Shown piece after piece: positions 23,027 to 35,129 of a stretch of DNA of 64,000 nt. Source of the stretch: Gigaspora rosea (lineage: Eukaryota > Glomeromycota > Glomeromycetes > Diversisporales > Gigasporaceae); the NCBI GenBank assembly GCA_003550325.1, contig QKWP01001235.1, positions 5,757 to 69,756 on the forward strand. The letters are read 5' to 3'. Made by a program: the position numbers and the translations under genes. Each line of letters starts with the position of its first letter. Position 1 is the first letter of the stretch. Below the pieces are notes generated by a model. It did no database searches. It worked only from the letters and a program-made list of their open reading frames with translations, and had not been told where the DNA came from.

Positions 23027-26000
23027 TTCACAAACCCTACTTCCCCCGGACACTTCCGACCTACACAACGATTCTACCAACAATGATCAATCTGAACTTA
23101 TAAATCCTAAAGAACAAATAAACTTAGCCACTCACAATATTAGAGGACTCAATAATCTAACCAAACTTCACCTTTGGCTAGATTACTGCCTACAAGAGAA
23201 ATTACACATAATTAGCCTTACAGAAACCAAGTTAAAAGATAATCCTAGGGCCTACACGAACCCCCACTACAAAATTTTCATTTCTAACTTCCAATCTACT
23301 TCTCCACAAAACAGAGAAACCAGTATGGGCACTGCCCTCCTCGTCCACAACTCCCTACAACCCTATATACACGACATTAATATTTATCCCGGCACTGCTA
23401 TCTACGTTGATTTCTTCTTTCCTGGAAATAAAACCCGCATCATCTCTACCTACTTACAATCTAACAATACTGACCTCTTAGCTCGCACCCAAAAACAATT
23501 ATCACTCTGGATTCTAAAAGCTAAAAAGAAACAATGGCATATATTGTTACTGGGAGATTTCAATGCCAATTTTGGCTCACACAAAAAATGCCGCCTACCG
23601 ATCTTACAACGACTTCAAGGACAATACGAGAAGGATGATAAACAGTATCCTAAAAAAAGAAAAAGACCATATCAGTTTTGACAAAATTATCACAACCGAA
23701 ACTATAATTACTGACCCAACTGAAATTAAAACAGCCACATCAGCTCATTTTAAAAATTGGACAAAACGTAATCCTACAAACGAAGAACACTGGGATGAAT
23801 GGAAATCCTACTATGCCCCTTTAGAATCTATACACCCCTCAATTTACTCTAACCTTCCTCTTCCCTTTACTCTGGACGAATTGATATCTACCATCTCGGC
23901 TGCTCCCAAGCATAAAGCGACAGGCCCAAACAACATCTCTAACGAAATGCTTCAACACATACCCAAATCGGCACTCGACAAGCTACTAGATATGTTCAAT
24001 GCCTGCCTACGGCTAGAAAGAACACCTGGTTCCTGGTTGAAATCAAATATTTGGCCAATCCCGAAAAAAACTCGCTATAACTTTGATTTATGCAATACTC
24101 GCCCGATAACTCTAATCGATCACTCTAGAAAAATTTTCACTAAACTTCTTACCAACAGACTTTCTGACATACTTTTGAAACACCGAGTTCTCTCACCACT
24201 AAATTATGCAGCACTGCCCTTCCAATCGACCCTACAGCCAATTTCACAACTTTCCTCAATTATAGAAATAGCCACTACTCAGAAACAAGAACTCTGGCTC
24301 TTACTACAGGATATGTCAAAGGCTTTTGACTCTATACACATCCCAATGCTGAAGAAGGCCCTGACGAGAATTAAACTACCATCAACAATCATTAACCTTC
24401 TTATACATATCCTCTCCAACCGCTCTAATCAAGTTATAACCAACCTTGGATACACCAATTCCTACCCTGTAGAAGATGGAATCGACCAAGGAGAAACTAT
24501 ATCCCCGATTCTTTGGGTCATCTACTACGACCCCCTCATACGTCGTATCTCCACTGAATACCCAGGTTTCTCCCAAACACTTAGTACGCCTACCCAATCC
24601 AAAACCATCCATACCTCGATAATGGCATACATGGATGACTCTCTCTGGATAGCTCCGGATAAAGCTACCCTAGAAAAAATACTAAATATAGCCAACTCCT
24701 TTTATAAACTTACAAACATCACAGTTAACCCTACTAAATCAATCTTAGTCACAAACGCAAAAACAGACAACAAATCAATCAACTTCAACAACCAAACTAT
24801 CACGGCAACTAACAACACTAATCCATTTAAATATTTAGGGGCATGGTTCTCTCTCAACCCCAACCCTTCTTCCACACAGAAAACCATCATATCCGAATTC
24901 AAACAGTGCATCGGAAGAATGCAAAAAGCGGTCATAACCGAAAAACAAGCAATTTATCTAATCAATAACGTTCTAATCCCCAGACTAGCATATAGACTAT
25001 ACAGCTCCTACCTTTCACCTAATCAACTTGATACTTTAACCCGACTTTATTCAAATCTGGTCAAATCTAAAGCAAAACTCGCCTGTGGTGTACCCAACTC
25101 GTTTCTCTTTCATCGGAGTATATACGGATTAAAAAACCTTATACAAGTCCAACTGACCTCTCTGGCCACTTCCCTACTAAAAAATATCAATCACCCCAGT
25201 TTCAAAACATCCTTTCTCAAACTTCGCTTACAGGAACTACAAGAATCCACCAAGTCTCAACATTCAATTCTACATGTGCTACCACTATTTCCAAGTGGCC
25301 AAGCTAGAACATATACAGCCCAAGCAATCTTTGCATTGCATACGCTCAATATCCAACTTACTCGCAATCCAGAAACTGACTGGCCCAAACCTTTACCAAC
25401 TACTGGCACCTCTATCAACGAGATACTTAGATTCCATCCCAATGCACAATCCCTAAAAGAAAAACTTAATACTCACAACATCAGATACATAGAACAATTT
25501 CTAAATTACAACAATAATAAAATACTCAACTGGAAAAATTTACATCACAACATTTTAAAAATACCCCCAGGACGAACCCCCCGTTGGTTTACTGAAATAC
25601 AGGATCTTATCTTCGCTAATGCCAACCCTTCGACACAACTTGTCCACCCCAATCCCTTTACATTAACCAAAAGAACACACAAAAAGAAATCTTGGATAAT
25701 TACTTCTAACCTGCATATCGGTAGAACCAGCCGCTCTTCAAAATCGACTATATATATCCGTCATTACTTAAATCTCAACAACCAGGCATCCCCTTGCCCT
25801 GGTTGTAAACTAAAAGATACATCCCTAAATACAAAGAATTGCTACTTTAAATACGATACAAATTATACTTACATCATACAAGTATCCTCCGATAAGAAAA
25901 TCAATTCCAAACTCAAAGATATTGAATCTGCCCTTTCTACCTGTTACCCGAATAGAATATCTATTAGTACTCCTCTGACCGCTATGACAACTAATAGAGC

Positions 26001-27285
26001 CCGACCACTTAAGGCCTTCACAACATTCCCAATGGAAATCTGGGAGGAACTAGCTAAAACTCAAAACAAACACCGCTCAGTGAACATTTTTATCTCGACC
26101 ACCATACCTCACAATAATCAAGCTACACCGTATGCAACTTGCTCACTTCAAAATACCTCGGCCACTTGGGGCTGTACCAACAAAAATTGGCCCAGCACTG
26201 CAAACTCAGCCCTTACTCTGTTTGCCTTCATATCTACAAGCTTCTTCCCTGGAACCACGATCTCTGTTACATCTAACAACCACAAATTCCTAACCTTACT
26301 ACAACAGACATATGACAACCCATCGCACCGACTATTAAATCTGGAAAAGAAGCAACACGCCCCGATCTTGTTTATACTAAAAGCGATCATTATGAACCTA
26401 AAATTAAAATTCCATTTCGATAAAGACCTAACCCACCCTCGCAAACCCGATAACTTCATGACACTGGACATCATACCACACCAATTACTATTCGACAAAT
26501 ACACGCCAAACCTTCTCAATACGCCATGTCCACATACTCTTAAACCAATTTTAAAAGATATCATAGAAATAAATAACCACGCTCTTTGGACCAACCAAAA
26601 TCGAATAAGTTACTGGATTAACCGATATCCAGACATACAAATTCGCCTTACTTTAGATTACCTTTCCTTCGAAGAACGAACTCTCTCTCTATCTACTAAC
26701 CCAACACTCTCACAATTAAAGAACTTCAAAGTAAAATTACTAACCAATAAACTCTCCACCTTTAAGACTCTTCACGAACGTAGCCCCTCTAAATATCAAG
26801 ACTACCGCTGTCCCCGTTGCCTTTCTTCAGAAAAAACTATAGCGCATCTTATCTCCTGTATTTCCAACAATTCCTCTCTTATCTCCCTCCTCAAGGATAC
26901 TATTCAAGCCTTAGCAACAGAATTGAAACTGGATCTAGTTCAACCGGTGGACTTCACATCGTCCTTTATTAATCTTCATATCAACAATCAACTACCACTA
27001 GGCTTTATCACTGCAGTCACATTAGCGCCCTTCGCAAGACCTTCTGACAAACTCAAATATGCACCAGCTCTACACCATTTAATAATTAAAATGATCTATC
27101 ACGAAATTTGGCTTCCCTCTAGACAAATTCATCACGATCCAGTTATTCCAGCACCCACCCCTTTACCTAACCCTAATAGAAGTTACCAATATAATAATTC
27201 TAATAGACTTAGCACACCCTTCCAATCACGTTTAGACAAATACATCGCCCTCGGGCGTTCTTACCTATATAGCTTCGAAGACTGA
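23019..27285 (+). pseudogene. LINE ORF2: endonuclease-RT polyprotein with internal deletion
   Basis: ORF2 begins at ATG 23019, inside ATGAGTAA (23019-23026), so its start overlaps the ORF1 stop; this layout suits termination-reinitiation. The APE-type endonuclease shows ATHNIRGLNN, SLTETKL and LLLGDFN (GDFN at 23553-23564), then the frame changes near 23575-23595 and the SRID/SDH end of the domain is missing. From 23563 a 1240-codon frame is open to 27285. It has GPNNIS, WPIPK, NTRPITLID, QDMSKAFDS (24307 on), DGIDQGETISPILW and the catalytic YMDD box (24628-24639). After the RT comes a region with RNase H-like layout but without the acidic residues (about 26078-26300), and then a C-terminal CPRC-x8-H-x3-C knuckle (about 26810-26870). 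The missing endonuclease end should block autonomous insertion. Confidence 0.8.
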
Positions 27286-27440
27286 AGTCTACCGACCCTA
27301 GCACAGCTTAGGTCGAGAGTAAATCAGCTCTTACCCCTACTTCCCTACAATTCCCTTTTGATGTATATTTGTATAATTTCTTAAGACGAATTAATAAAGA
27401 ATTAGAGGATAGACCTCGTTGTATAAAAAAAAAAAAAAAA
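27286..27440 (+). promoter_or_regulatory. LINE 3' UTR, polyadenylation signal and poly-A
   Basis: Between the ORF2 stop and the tail there are about 140 bases. AATAAA at 27393-27398 lies some 30 bases before the A-run (27425-27442), in line with eukaryotic 3' end formation. Confidence 0.65.
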
Positions 27441-27456
27441 AAAAGCTTTATTAATA

Positions 27457-27971
27457 TTACTAGTTTTGTAGTTCTAACTTATAAGATTAGCTATTATTAT
27501 GTAACAAATTAGAAATATATATATTTGATTATCAGATATTAAAAATAGCAGGCTATAAGTAATAAATTAAGAAACAGACCTGGTAGATATCAATTTTTAA
27601 TAATTATGATATAATATTGAATTTGACAAGAGAGAGTTAATAGTACTGTATTTACAATTCAAAGTTTTTTTATACAGAAATAGCTTTTGATGATAATTGT
27701 TCTTTTTTATTCTTAAACTATTATAACAAGGTTTGTATTTATTTTTTCTTTTATAAAATTAGTTGATTTGGCTATTTTAAGCTTAAAAACATAATTGAAT
27801 ATATATAAAATACATAAACTACACCGTATAAATACAAAACATAAATATAAAAACATATTTTATACTATAAAGCATATTGTTAATAAAGTTAAAAATTTTA
27901 GCTTAAAAAAATATGCAATAAATTTTATAAATTATAATTGATTTAATCATAATTAATCTAATTTTTACCAA
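27457..27971. other. AT-rich intergenic DNA
   Basis: No gene or repeat could be supported between the LINE target duplication and the stop codon of kinase copy A. Confidence 0.5.
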
Positions 27972-28181
27972 TTAATCTAATTTTTTACTGATCCATTTAT
28001 TTAGAATTTTTTCAAGTTCTTCAGTTTTCAAAGGATTTGCAAAATAATCATTCATTCCTGACTCAATACATTTATTTTGTATCTCTTCTACTGGTAAAGC
28101 TGTTAGAACAATAATTGGTATATTTGAAATTGGTGGTTTCATTGCTCTTATTGCTTGCGAAATATCAGAGCCTGACATCAA
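27972..28181 (-). other. copy A terminal receiver exon
   Basis: The last exon encodes the C-terminal half of a receiver: LMSG, IPIIVLTALP (the Thr position of the fold), and a Lys-replaced FANPL where FxxKP is usual. The expected preceding xxMDxQM block with the phospho-acceptor Asp could not be found upstream; the sequence there ends in TEFNL followed by a donor-like GTAAGT. A working receiver is therefore unlikely. Confidence 0.6.
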
Positions 28182-28649
28182 TGGCTAAGTATAATAATTA
28201 ATAATAAATTGTGAATATTTTATTGTAATATATATAAAAAACGAATTCAGAAGATAACTTACTAAATTAAATTCTGTGAAATTTTATGAAGCTTTGTTTG
28301 ATCTATATCCGAAAAAATGAACTTGAGGAGTATGTATCGCTTAATAATTTAAAATTCGGATCAATCAATTTGACTGCTTCCAGACCATTGGTTGCAGAAA
28401 TTGTTGAATAACCAAGTTTTGAAACTTGTTGCAATGTGTTCTAAAAACAATAACAATTAGAAATTGATAAAAAGAATTTTAATTGACATTTTGAATTTAT
28501 AAATTACCTCTAAAAAATACCACACATAAAATGCACTCGTTTATCTTAGAATCACATTTTGTTATACCTTCATAATTTACTACTCTTTTGAAAATATTTT
28601 TATTAACATTTAGTTTCTTATTATCTATATCAATAGCAGAATAACTGTT

Positions 28650-29320
28650 TTCATATTCATAATTTGATTAGTTAACTTTTTCCATGTAATAGGAGTATGA
28701 AGAATAGTCGCTATTCCACCAACTTTTCTAATTAATTTTTCTGCTAATTCATTTTCTTCATTATTTGGAAATACTATAAAGATTATTGTTAAATTATAAT
28801 TATTCATTTCTAACCCTCTTAACTCTAATGTTGCTTTCATGACTTCTTGTTCATTATCTTTATAAAGTCCAATAAGTGCTACATCATAAGCAGATTGATT
28901 ATGCAATTTTCTATAACTTTTTGTTGCACTAATACCTTCATCAAAGCTATCAAATGCATCAATATTTTTAACTGCTTTAAAATAATTCAACAATGCATTC
29001 CTTGTATCCTCAAGTGGGTGAATGATTAATATTCGTTTTTTTTTAATAACATGTGGTAATACGTAACTTATTTGGCCAAATTGAGTAGTATTTGATAATG
29101 AAGAAATCATTGATAATAATTCGATATTCCATGTAAACCAAAATTTACTTCCTTTTCCTAATTGACTTTCTACATCGATTTCTCCTCCATTAATTTCTAC
29201 TAAACTTTTACAAATTGAAAGGCCAAGTCCTGTACCATCTTGCGTCTTAGTCATTGACATATCACTTTGTGAATAGCTTTGCCATGCCTGTTTTATATAT
29301 TTTTGATCTATGCTATTATT
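28650..29320 (-). other. copy A: HATPase end and inactive receiver-like block
   Basis: [20 protein letters not shown] begins the ATP-lid/G2 region of the second kinase core. It is followed by [20 protein letters not shown], laid out like a receiver (hydrophobic beta1, acidic pair), but the central Asp position reads [10 protein letters not shown] without a clear phospho-acceptor. The next bases (near 28655) have lost one nucleotide compared with copy B, whose frame continues as HMENSYSAI, so translation of A ends early. Confidence 0.6.
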
Positions 29321-30099
29321 ATTAAATAAATTATTAGCGTATATTATAGGTTTAATATATAAAACATATAATACATAACATAGAATATACAAAACTATAT
29401 AATATAATATATTATCCAGTGTCATATAATTCAATCAACAAATTTCCTTTTTTAATAGTTTGACCGTAAGTCTGTTTATTTTTGTCTTCATCAATAACAT
29501 CTTGTAATTGCATTGAAATTGTCACTATGATTTTACCCTCGTTTGTAAATTTAATTCTAAGAAATTAAGAATGATCATTAAATGCAATTAATTAAATTAT
29601 GAAAAATAAAAAAAAAATACTATACGTATGTATGTGTAAAAATAAATAGTTACGAATTTGATAATAAATTAGACAAAACTTGTTTCAGCCTATTTAAAAA
29701 TAAGGGACAAAAAAAAAAAAATAAGTAATAATCCTTTTTTTACATCTAAAATAAGGAAACACATTAAAATCTAATCACCTTTCAGGATCACTCTTAATAT
29801 ATCTTGGTAACTTATCTACCTCACAATTTACAATTAATTCAATTCTTTTAGTTCCAGCCTTTTTTCCAAATGACTCAATCGTATTCTCAAATAATTCTAA
29901 TAAATCAAATGTTGTATTCGCTAGAGTGATCTTTTGTGCTTCTAATCTTGCTACATCAAGAATGTCATTTACTATAGATAAAACTATATCAGAGCCGCAT
30001 GACATGATATTAATCATTTCTCTTTGATCAGCTGTAAGGCTAGTATTCTCGAAGGTAGAGAGAATGCCTATTATCGCTCCTAGTGGTGTTCGTAATTCT

Positions 30100-30240
30100 A
30101 TTACATATAAGAATGGAATAAGAAGGGAATAAGAGTGGAATAAAAAGATATTAAGAATGGATTAAGAATGGATTAAGAATGGATTAAGAATGGGTTAAGA
30201 ATAAGAAATAAAATCAATTAACAAGATGAGAATAATATAC
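30100..30240. repeat. intronic minisatellite in kinase copy A
   Basis: The intron splitting SHELRTP holds about eight units of AAGAATGGATT. The matching intron of copy B (46888-46955) has fewer and more varied units, so the array has changed length since the duplication. Confidence 0.65.
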
Positions 30241-30954
30241 CATGTGAAGTATTTGCTAATATTTGACTCTTTGCCATACTTGCAGCCTCTGCAGTTTTTA
30301 TTTTAATTTCATTTGCAGCATTCTCTTCTAACATGTGTGCATAAGTAATAGCTAAACTTATTTGATTCGACATTTGTTGTAATAGTTCTATTTCAAAATC
30401 AAGCCAAACAGAATTTGGAGATCTATGTACTTTTATCCATCCCCAACAAATGTTACCCAACCTTATTTCTGCAGATAATAATGATACATTTTTACAAGCA
30501 TTATCACAATATACATCTAAAAAGACATCTATCCCTGGATAATTATCCAAAGATTCTTGTAAATTTGTTAATGTTTGCGATTTATCTTTAATGCTGTCAT
30601 TAAATTTAATCGATTGATTAGTCATCGGTGTTATATTTTTCTCGTCTTCATATAAACCAATTATTTTATTATTTTTAAATCCAGATTGGTCACTTGTAAC
30701 TATAAATATTCGTTCAATTGGTAATCTATGATGGATTTCTTTAAAAATATTTAACATTGTTTCATTCAGATCTAATCCAGAAAGTATCTTATTTGATATT
30801 GAAAGTAATAATTGTTTAGTTTCTTCCTGTTTAGATTGCTGGAATGATATTTTACGACGAAGAATTGAAAGCTCAATATTAGTGCGAATACGAGTAATTA
30901 ATTCTTGGGCAGAAAATGGTTTTACTAAATAGTCATCTGCTCCTTTATCCAAAC
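30241..30954 (-). other. copy A: receiver-1 end plus second GAF domain exon
   Basis: This 714-base exon starts with the receiver alpha5 end (DKGADDYLVKPFSAQEL, including the conserved Lys of the KPF motif). A coiled linker leads to a GAF domain (IERIFIVTSDQSGF, FEIELLQQMSNQISLAITYAH) and a signalling helix into HisKA (AKSQILANTSH). In copy A it is joined directly, across a 44-base intron (30955-30998), to the exon ending LPDLILSG. Confidence 0.75.
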
Positions 30955-32336
30955 CTAAGGTAACAAAAAAATCAAAAACTGATATAGAAATTACTCACCG
31001 CTAAGAATTAAGTCGGGTAATTTTTTAAGTTTCTTTAAAACTCGTATAGCATCTTGGCCGTCGCAAGCACGAAATACGTCAAATTCATTTAAAAGATCTG
31101 CCAGATAATCTCTATAAAACATATCAATAATAATATAATAATAATATATATAATTTCGAATTTATTTATAAAAGTGACTAATATTTACCGCATATCATTA
31201 TTATCATCGACAAGTAAAATTTGATATTTCTTTGCATTAACAGTAGAATCATGAGACACGATATCATCCGCTAAAATTTTATCAATATCCATATCCTGAT
31301 CATCTATTGACAATTTATTATCTATTATATCATTTTGAACTTCACGTGTATTATTTATTATCCATTGAGAACTTTCTTCTAAATAAAGTTGTCGATTATT
31401 GTATAATTCCCGACCACTAACTATTGGATTTTCAAAACTAATTTGATTTGTAATTTGATTTGCTGACAAGTGTTCGTGTCCTATTGGAAACCAACATTTA
31501 AATGTCGTTCCTTGATTTACTACAGAAGTTACAGTGATATCTCCACCATGGCATGTAATAAGTTCTTTAACGAGAGCGAGTCCTATTCCAGTGCCTTCAT
31601 GACTACGCGAGTTTTGAGATTCTACACGATAAAAGCGTTGAAATAGATTTGGAAGGGCTTTTTCCGGAATGCCAACTCCTAAATTATTAAAAATAGTTAA
31701 TTAGGATATAGTGCGGTGATAGTAAAAAAAAAAAAAAAAGTTATCTAGTATAATAAGTAAGAAAGTGAATATCTATTAACCTGTATCTGATATTTCAAGA
31801 ACTACCATCTTTTTATTATCTTTGTGATCAAGATATAAACGAATAGTTACGCGTCCCTTCCAAGTGTGCTTTAATGCATTTGAACCTTTTTAACAAGTAA
31901 ATTATAATACAATAAACACTGCACGTTTTAATGAATGAAATTTGCGAAAAAATTTTTATACATATTTTTTAAAAGACGCATACAAAGGTTAAATACTATT
32001 GTTTCATACATATCATGATCCAAATAAATCTTATCTCCCATGGCTTGATTAAATTTGTCTGAAGATGGAATATCAATAACATATTCCAAACCTAGTGTTT
32101 CGGCCATATTTTTAAAGTTTGAAACTAATTCTTGAGTAAATTCAGTTATATTAGTTTCACGATAATCCACTTTTAACTTATTAGCTTCTATATTTGAAAA
32201 CTGTATAAGAGATAAATCTTATTAATATAATAATTTTTGGAAATTAAGTGCAATTGCTATTTAAATCTTATTATTAAAGGCTTTAAAATCTAACTTACTT
32301 GTAACAAAGAGTTAATAAGTTTAAGTAATCGATGTG

Positions 32337-33440
32337 AGTTACGTCGTATAAGTTGAAGATGTGACATCATTGATGCTTCTTTTGAACATATAGTAATTAT
32401 GTCATCAAGTGGTGAAAGCATTAAAGTTAATGGTGCTGGAATGGAGATTTAGTCATTATCATTAAGTCTATTTAAGCAATACATTTCTGAAAAAAAAAAT
32501 ACATTTTATGGATAATAAATCCATACTTTTTAATTCATGACTAAGGCCTTGAAAGAATGAGACTTTTTGGCGATTTAAATCAGCTAATACTTTAGATCGC
32601 ATCTTTTCTTCTTCAACTGTTTTCGCATGTAGCAAAAATGTATTCATATGACTTACGGTTAGCTAACAAATTATATAATGTATTTACAATTTTTTAAATT
32701 TTTGAATGAATATAGTATAAACAATAAAATTTATAATCATGACGGTAAGGTAATAAATGTGAAGTTTTGCATACTTTTAAAAATTCCATGTACTTCTCAT
32801 CAAGTGTACAACGTGGATTGATACCACAAATCAATATAGCAGATAATTCTTGGCCTTCGCGAATGAAAATTTTTGTCGTTAATAGTACNTCGATGAGAGT
32901 TACGTCGTATAAGTTGAAGATGTGACATCATTGGTGTTTCTTTTGGACATGTAGTAATTATGTCATCAAGTGGTGAAAGCATTAAAGTTAACGGTGCTGG
33001 AATGGAGATTAAGTCATTATCATTAGGTCTATTTAAACAATACATTTCTGAAAAAAATTTCATTTTATGGATAATAAATTCATACTTTTTAATTCATGAC
33101 TAAGGCCTTGAAAGAACGAGACTTTTTGACGATTTAAATCAGCTATACTTTAGATCGCATCTTTTCTTCTTCAATTGTTTTCGCATGTAGCAAATATGTA
33201 TTCACGTAACTTACGGTTAGCTAACAAATTATATGTAATTACAATAAGTTTTTTGTTTCTTTTTTAATGAATAGAGTATAAACAATAAAATTTATACCAT
33301 GACAATAAGGTAATAAATGTGAAGTTTTGCATACTTTTAAAAATTCCATATACTTCTCATCAAGTGTACAACGTGGATTGATACCACAAATCAATATAGT
33401 AGATAATACTCGGCCTTCGCCAATGGAAATTTTTGTCAAT
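32337..33440. repeat. internal tandem duplication in kinase copy A, N at the junction
   Basis: A block of about 555 bp (GAF end, HisKA exons and introns) occurs twice: 32337-32888 and 32892-33440, with one N at 32889. Copy B has the block once. In the upstream copy (33085-33211) one T is missing from the HisKA exon, giving a TAG at 33143-33145. The N at the junction makes a mis-joined pair of alleles as likely as a real duplication. Confidence 0.7.
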
Positions 33441-33884
33441 AAGAGTACAGCCTGAGAATCATCTTTTAAAAGAACTTTTATATGATCCCCTTCCTTTAAT
33501 GATAAGGATATTGGCCAAGAATCACATTTTAAAAACGAATAAGTAGCATTATATCGTTTTAATTCTATATAAGTATCGTAGATTTTATTAGCATCTTTAG
33601 CTAAATCAATTATTTTAAGGGTTTCAGGTAAATAATCAGGAAATTTCCATCCAGTTTTATCATCATAATCAAAGGTAGTAGCAATTAAACTTGCAATTGA
33701 ACAATCAGAACCAGAGTTTGATTTATGATCGACAAAATAAATTAAAGCATAAGGAATATCAGCATTATTATTACTTAATACTTTTGTTATAATCTGACAG
33801 GCATTTTCTAAGGACGTGACCTCTTCAAAGAAACATTAAGTCAAAATAAATACGCGTTAATAGATAAAAAGATAATTATGAAGA

Positions 33885-34293
33885 TAATAAATGTCGCGAG
33901 GGTGATTTGCAAACGTTAGCCAATATGTTTTATAGATTTCATGATCACCCAAATTCCGCGACAATAAATATATGTAATCATCATAAACATAATAAGCAAG
34001 CATAATTAATAGTTATCAGGCAGGCAGGCTAACAGGTTTATTTGGTCAAGGATTTAAGATCAGACTAAGAAATTGAATTCCGAAGGAATTCAACTTCTTA
34101 GGCTGATCTTAAATCTTTTGACCAAATAATTAAGTTATAAGGCATCTGCATGACTGATAACCGGTAACTTACGACGATAGTCTGCCTAATAACAATTTTA
34201 TATTCGGCAACTATATAGTTTCTGCCGAATAATAGCAAATGAATCATAGTAAGCTGCCGGATAATAATAAATATTTATATGGTAAATACTAAC
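33885..34293. mobile_element. intron insertions in copy A: hairpins not shared with B
   Basis: The intron before the GAF exon has a small hairpin shared with copy B (A 33892-33963, B 50535-50611; ends GTCGCG/CGCGAC in A). It also has a copy-A-only palindrome at about 34013-34165 whose arms are TGGTCAAxGATTTAAGATC and complement, centred on GAATTCCGAAGGAATTC. The latter has GTTATCAG at both inverted ends and looks like a foldback MITE. Confidence 0.55.
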
Positions 34294-35129
34294 CAGAAAT
34301 CCGACGACTAAATTCATTAAGTGTTTTTAATCTTCGAGCACTCAAAACGTTTTGAGTAGTTTCTTGTCCCAGAAAAAAAATAGCACAAACGGTGCCATCA
34401 GATTGAATAACTGGACTAAAACCATGTTTAAAGAAAATGTCTTCTTCATAACCATCACGTTGTACTGCGTAGCAAAAATCATTAAAGAAGGTGCCTTTTC
34501 TAGATATTCTTACACTACATATATATGTTAATTGTAATTTAAAAGTTTAAAAAATTAAAAAAAAATTTCTTTAAAATCATTACACAGTTTACCTTTCAAA
34601 TTGTGAATTAAGGACTTCATATACTTCGGGCCAAGTTTCTTTAAGTGGTTTTCCTAGTGCTATTTAATAATTAAATGGAGGTTAACTATAATGTAAATAT
34701 ATGACACAAATTTATTTAATTAACCTTGTTGATACGATGATTTCGCTTTAAAAATTGGGTTCCATGCTATATAAATGAAAAGAAATAGTTGTTTAAAAGT
34801 TAATCAAATATATATAAAAAAAGAAAAAAAAATTTTAAATTAGTTACCTGGATTATATATTGAAATCCAATCTGGGTAAATACAAAGATAGGCGGGAAAC
34901 GCAGAATGAAGGCACATATTCTGAAATTGCCAAGAATTGAATTAAAATTTTACGATTTAAATATATGTATATATATATAGCAGTAAATTACCAGAGCATT
35001 TTTGAGAGCAGGATCCCATGAATCGATAGGACCAAGAACAGTCGACGACCAGTCATAATTATAGACCATTTTGGTATAGGCTTGTTTTTCATTTTCAATA
35101 TTACCGCTGTAGTCCAAAGGTAGTGACAT

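Larger units (their letters stand above)
20545..27440 (+). mobile_element. non-LTR retrotransposon (LINE), near full length, 6.9 kb
   Basis: The element has a 5' untranslated leader, ORF1, ORF2, a 3' untranslated region with AATAAA at 27393-27398 and a poly-A tail of about 18 bases. The matching target duplication AAAAGCTTTATTAATA on both sides shows insertion by target-primed reverse transcription. Its GC content is clearly higher than the flanks and CpG sites are intact, so it is much younger than the decayed LINE at 2.8-9.9 kb. It is not fully intact: ORF1 has one frame break and ORF2 has lost the C-terminal part of the endonuclease. Confidence 0.85.
27972..35129 (-). pseudogene. hybrid histidine kinase, copy A (multi-exon, damaged)
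   Basis: This sensor kinase has its exons on the minus strand. Start ATG 35127-35129; early exons 34992-35129, 34848-34920, 34725-34766, 34593-34659 and 34294-34514 join in phase and give a PAS-type sensor (YDWSSTVLGPIDSW, SRKGTFFNDFCYAVQRDGYEED). Next come a GAF-like exon (33335-33822), HisKA with SHELK (about 32530), HATPase exons (DTGVGIP, EGTGIGLALVKELI; 31187-32200), receiver 1 (LLVDDNNDMR ... ADDYLVKPFSAQEL), a second GAF (30241-30954), HisKA with SHELRTP spliced across 30241, HATPase ([20 protein letters not shown]), a receiver-like block ([14 protein letters not shown]) and a last receiver end (LMSGSDISQAIR ... MNDYFANPL). Damage: the receiver-1 exon with the phospho-acceptor Asp is missing in frame, a 1-base loss near 28655 shifts the frame, a duplicated HisKA block carries a stop, and the last receiver lacks its Asp block. 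Expression cannot be judged from sequence. Confidence 0.8.

Noticed and set aside
24382-26594. Minus-strand open frames inside the LINE (24382-24612, 24702-24935, 25257-25442, 26148-26594)
   Set aside because: They are antisense shadows of ORF2, which has RT motifs in order on the plus strand.
28847-29029. Plus-strand open frames opposite the kinases (28847-29029, 46602-46808, 47199-47471, 48870-49064)
   Set aside because: They are antisense shadows of conserved kinase exons.
34013-34165. Functional RNA hairpin in the kinase intron
   Set aside because: The palindrome is absent from the matching intron of copy B and has inverted ends, so a MITE-type insertion is simpler.
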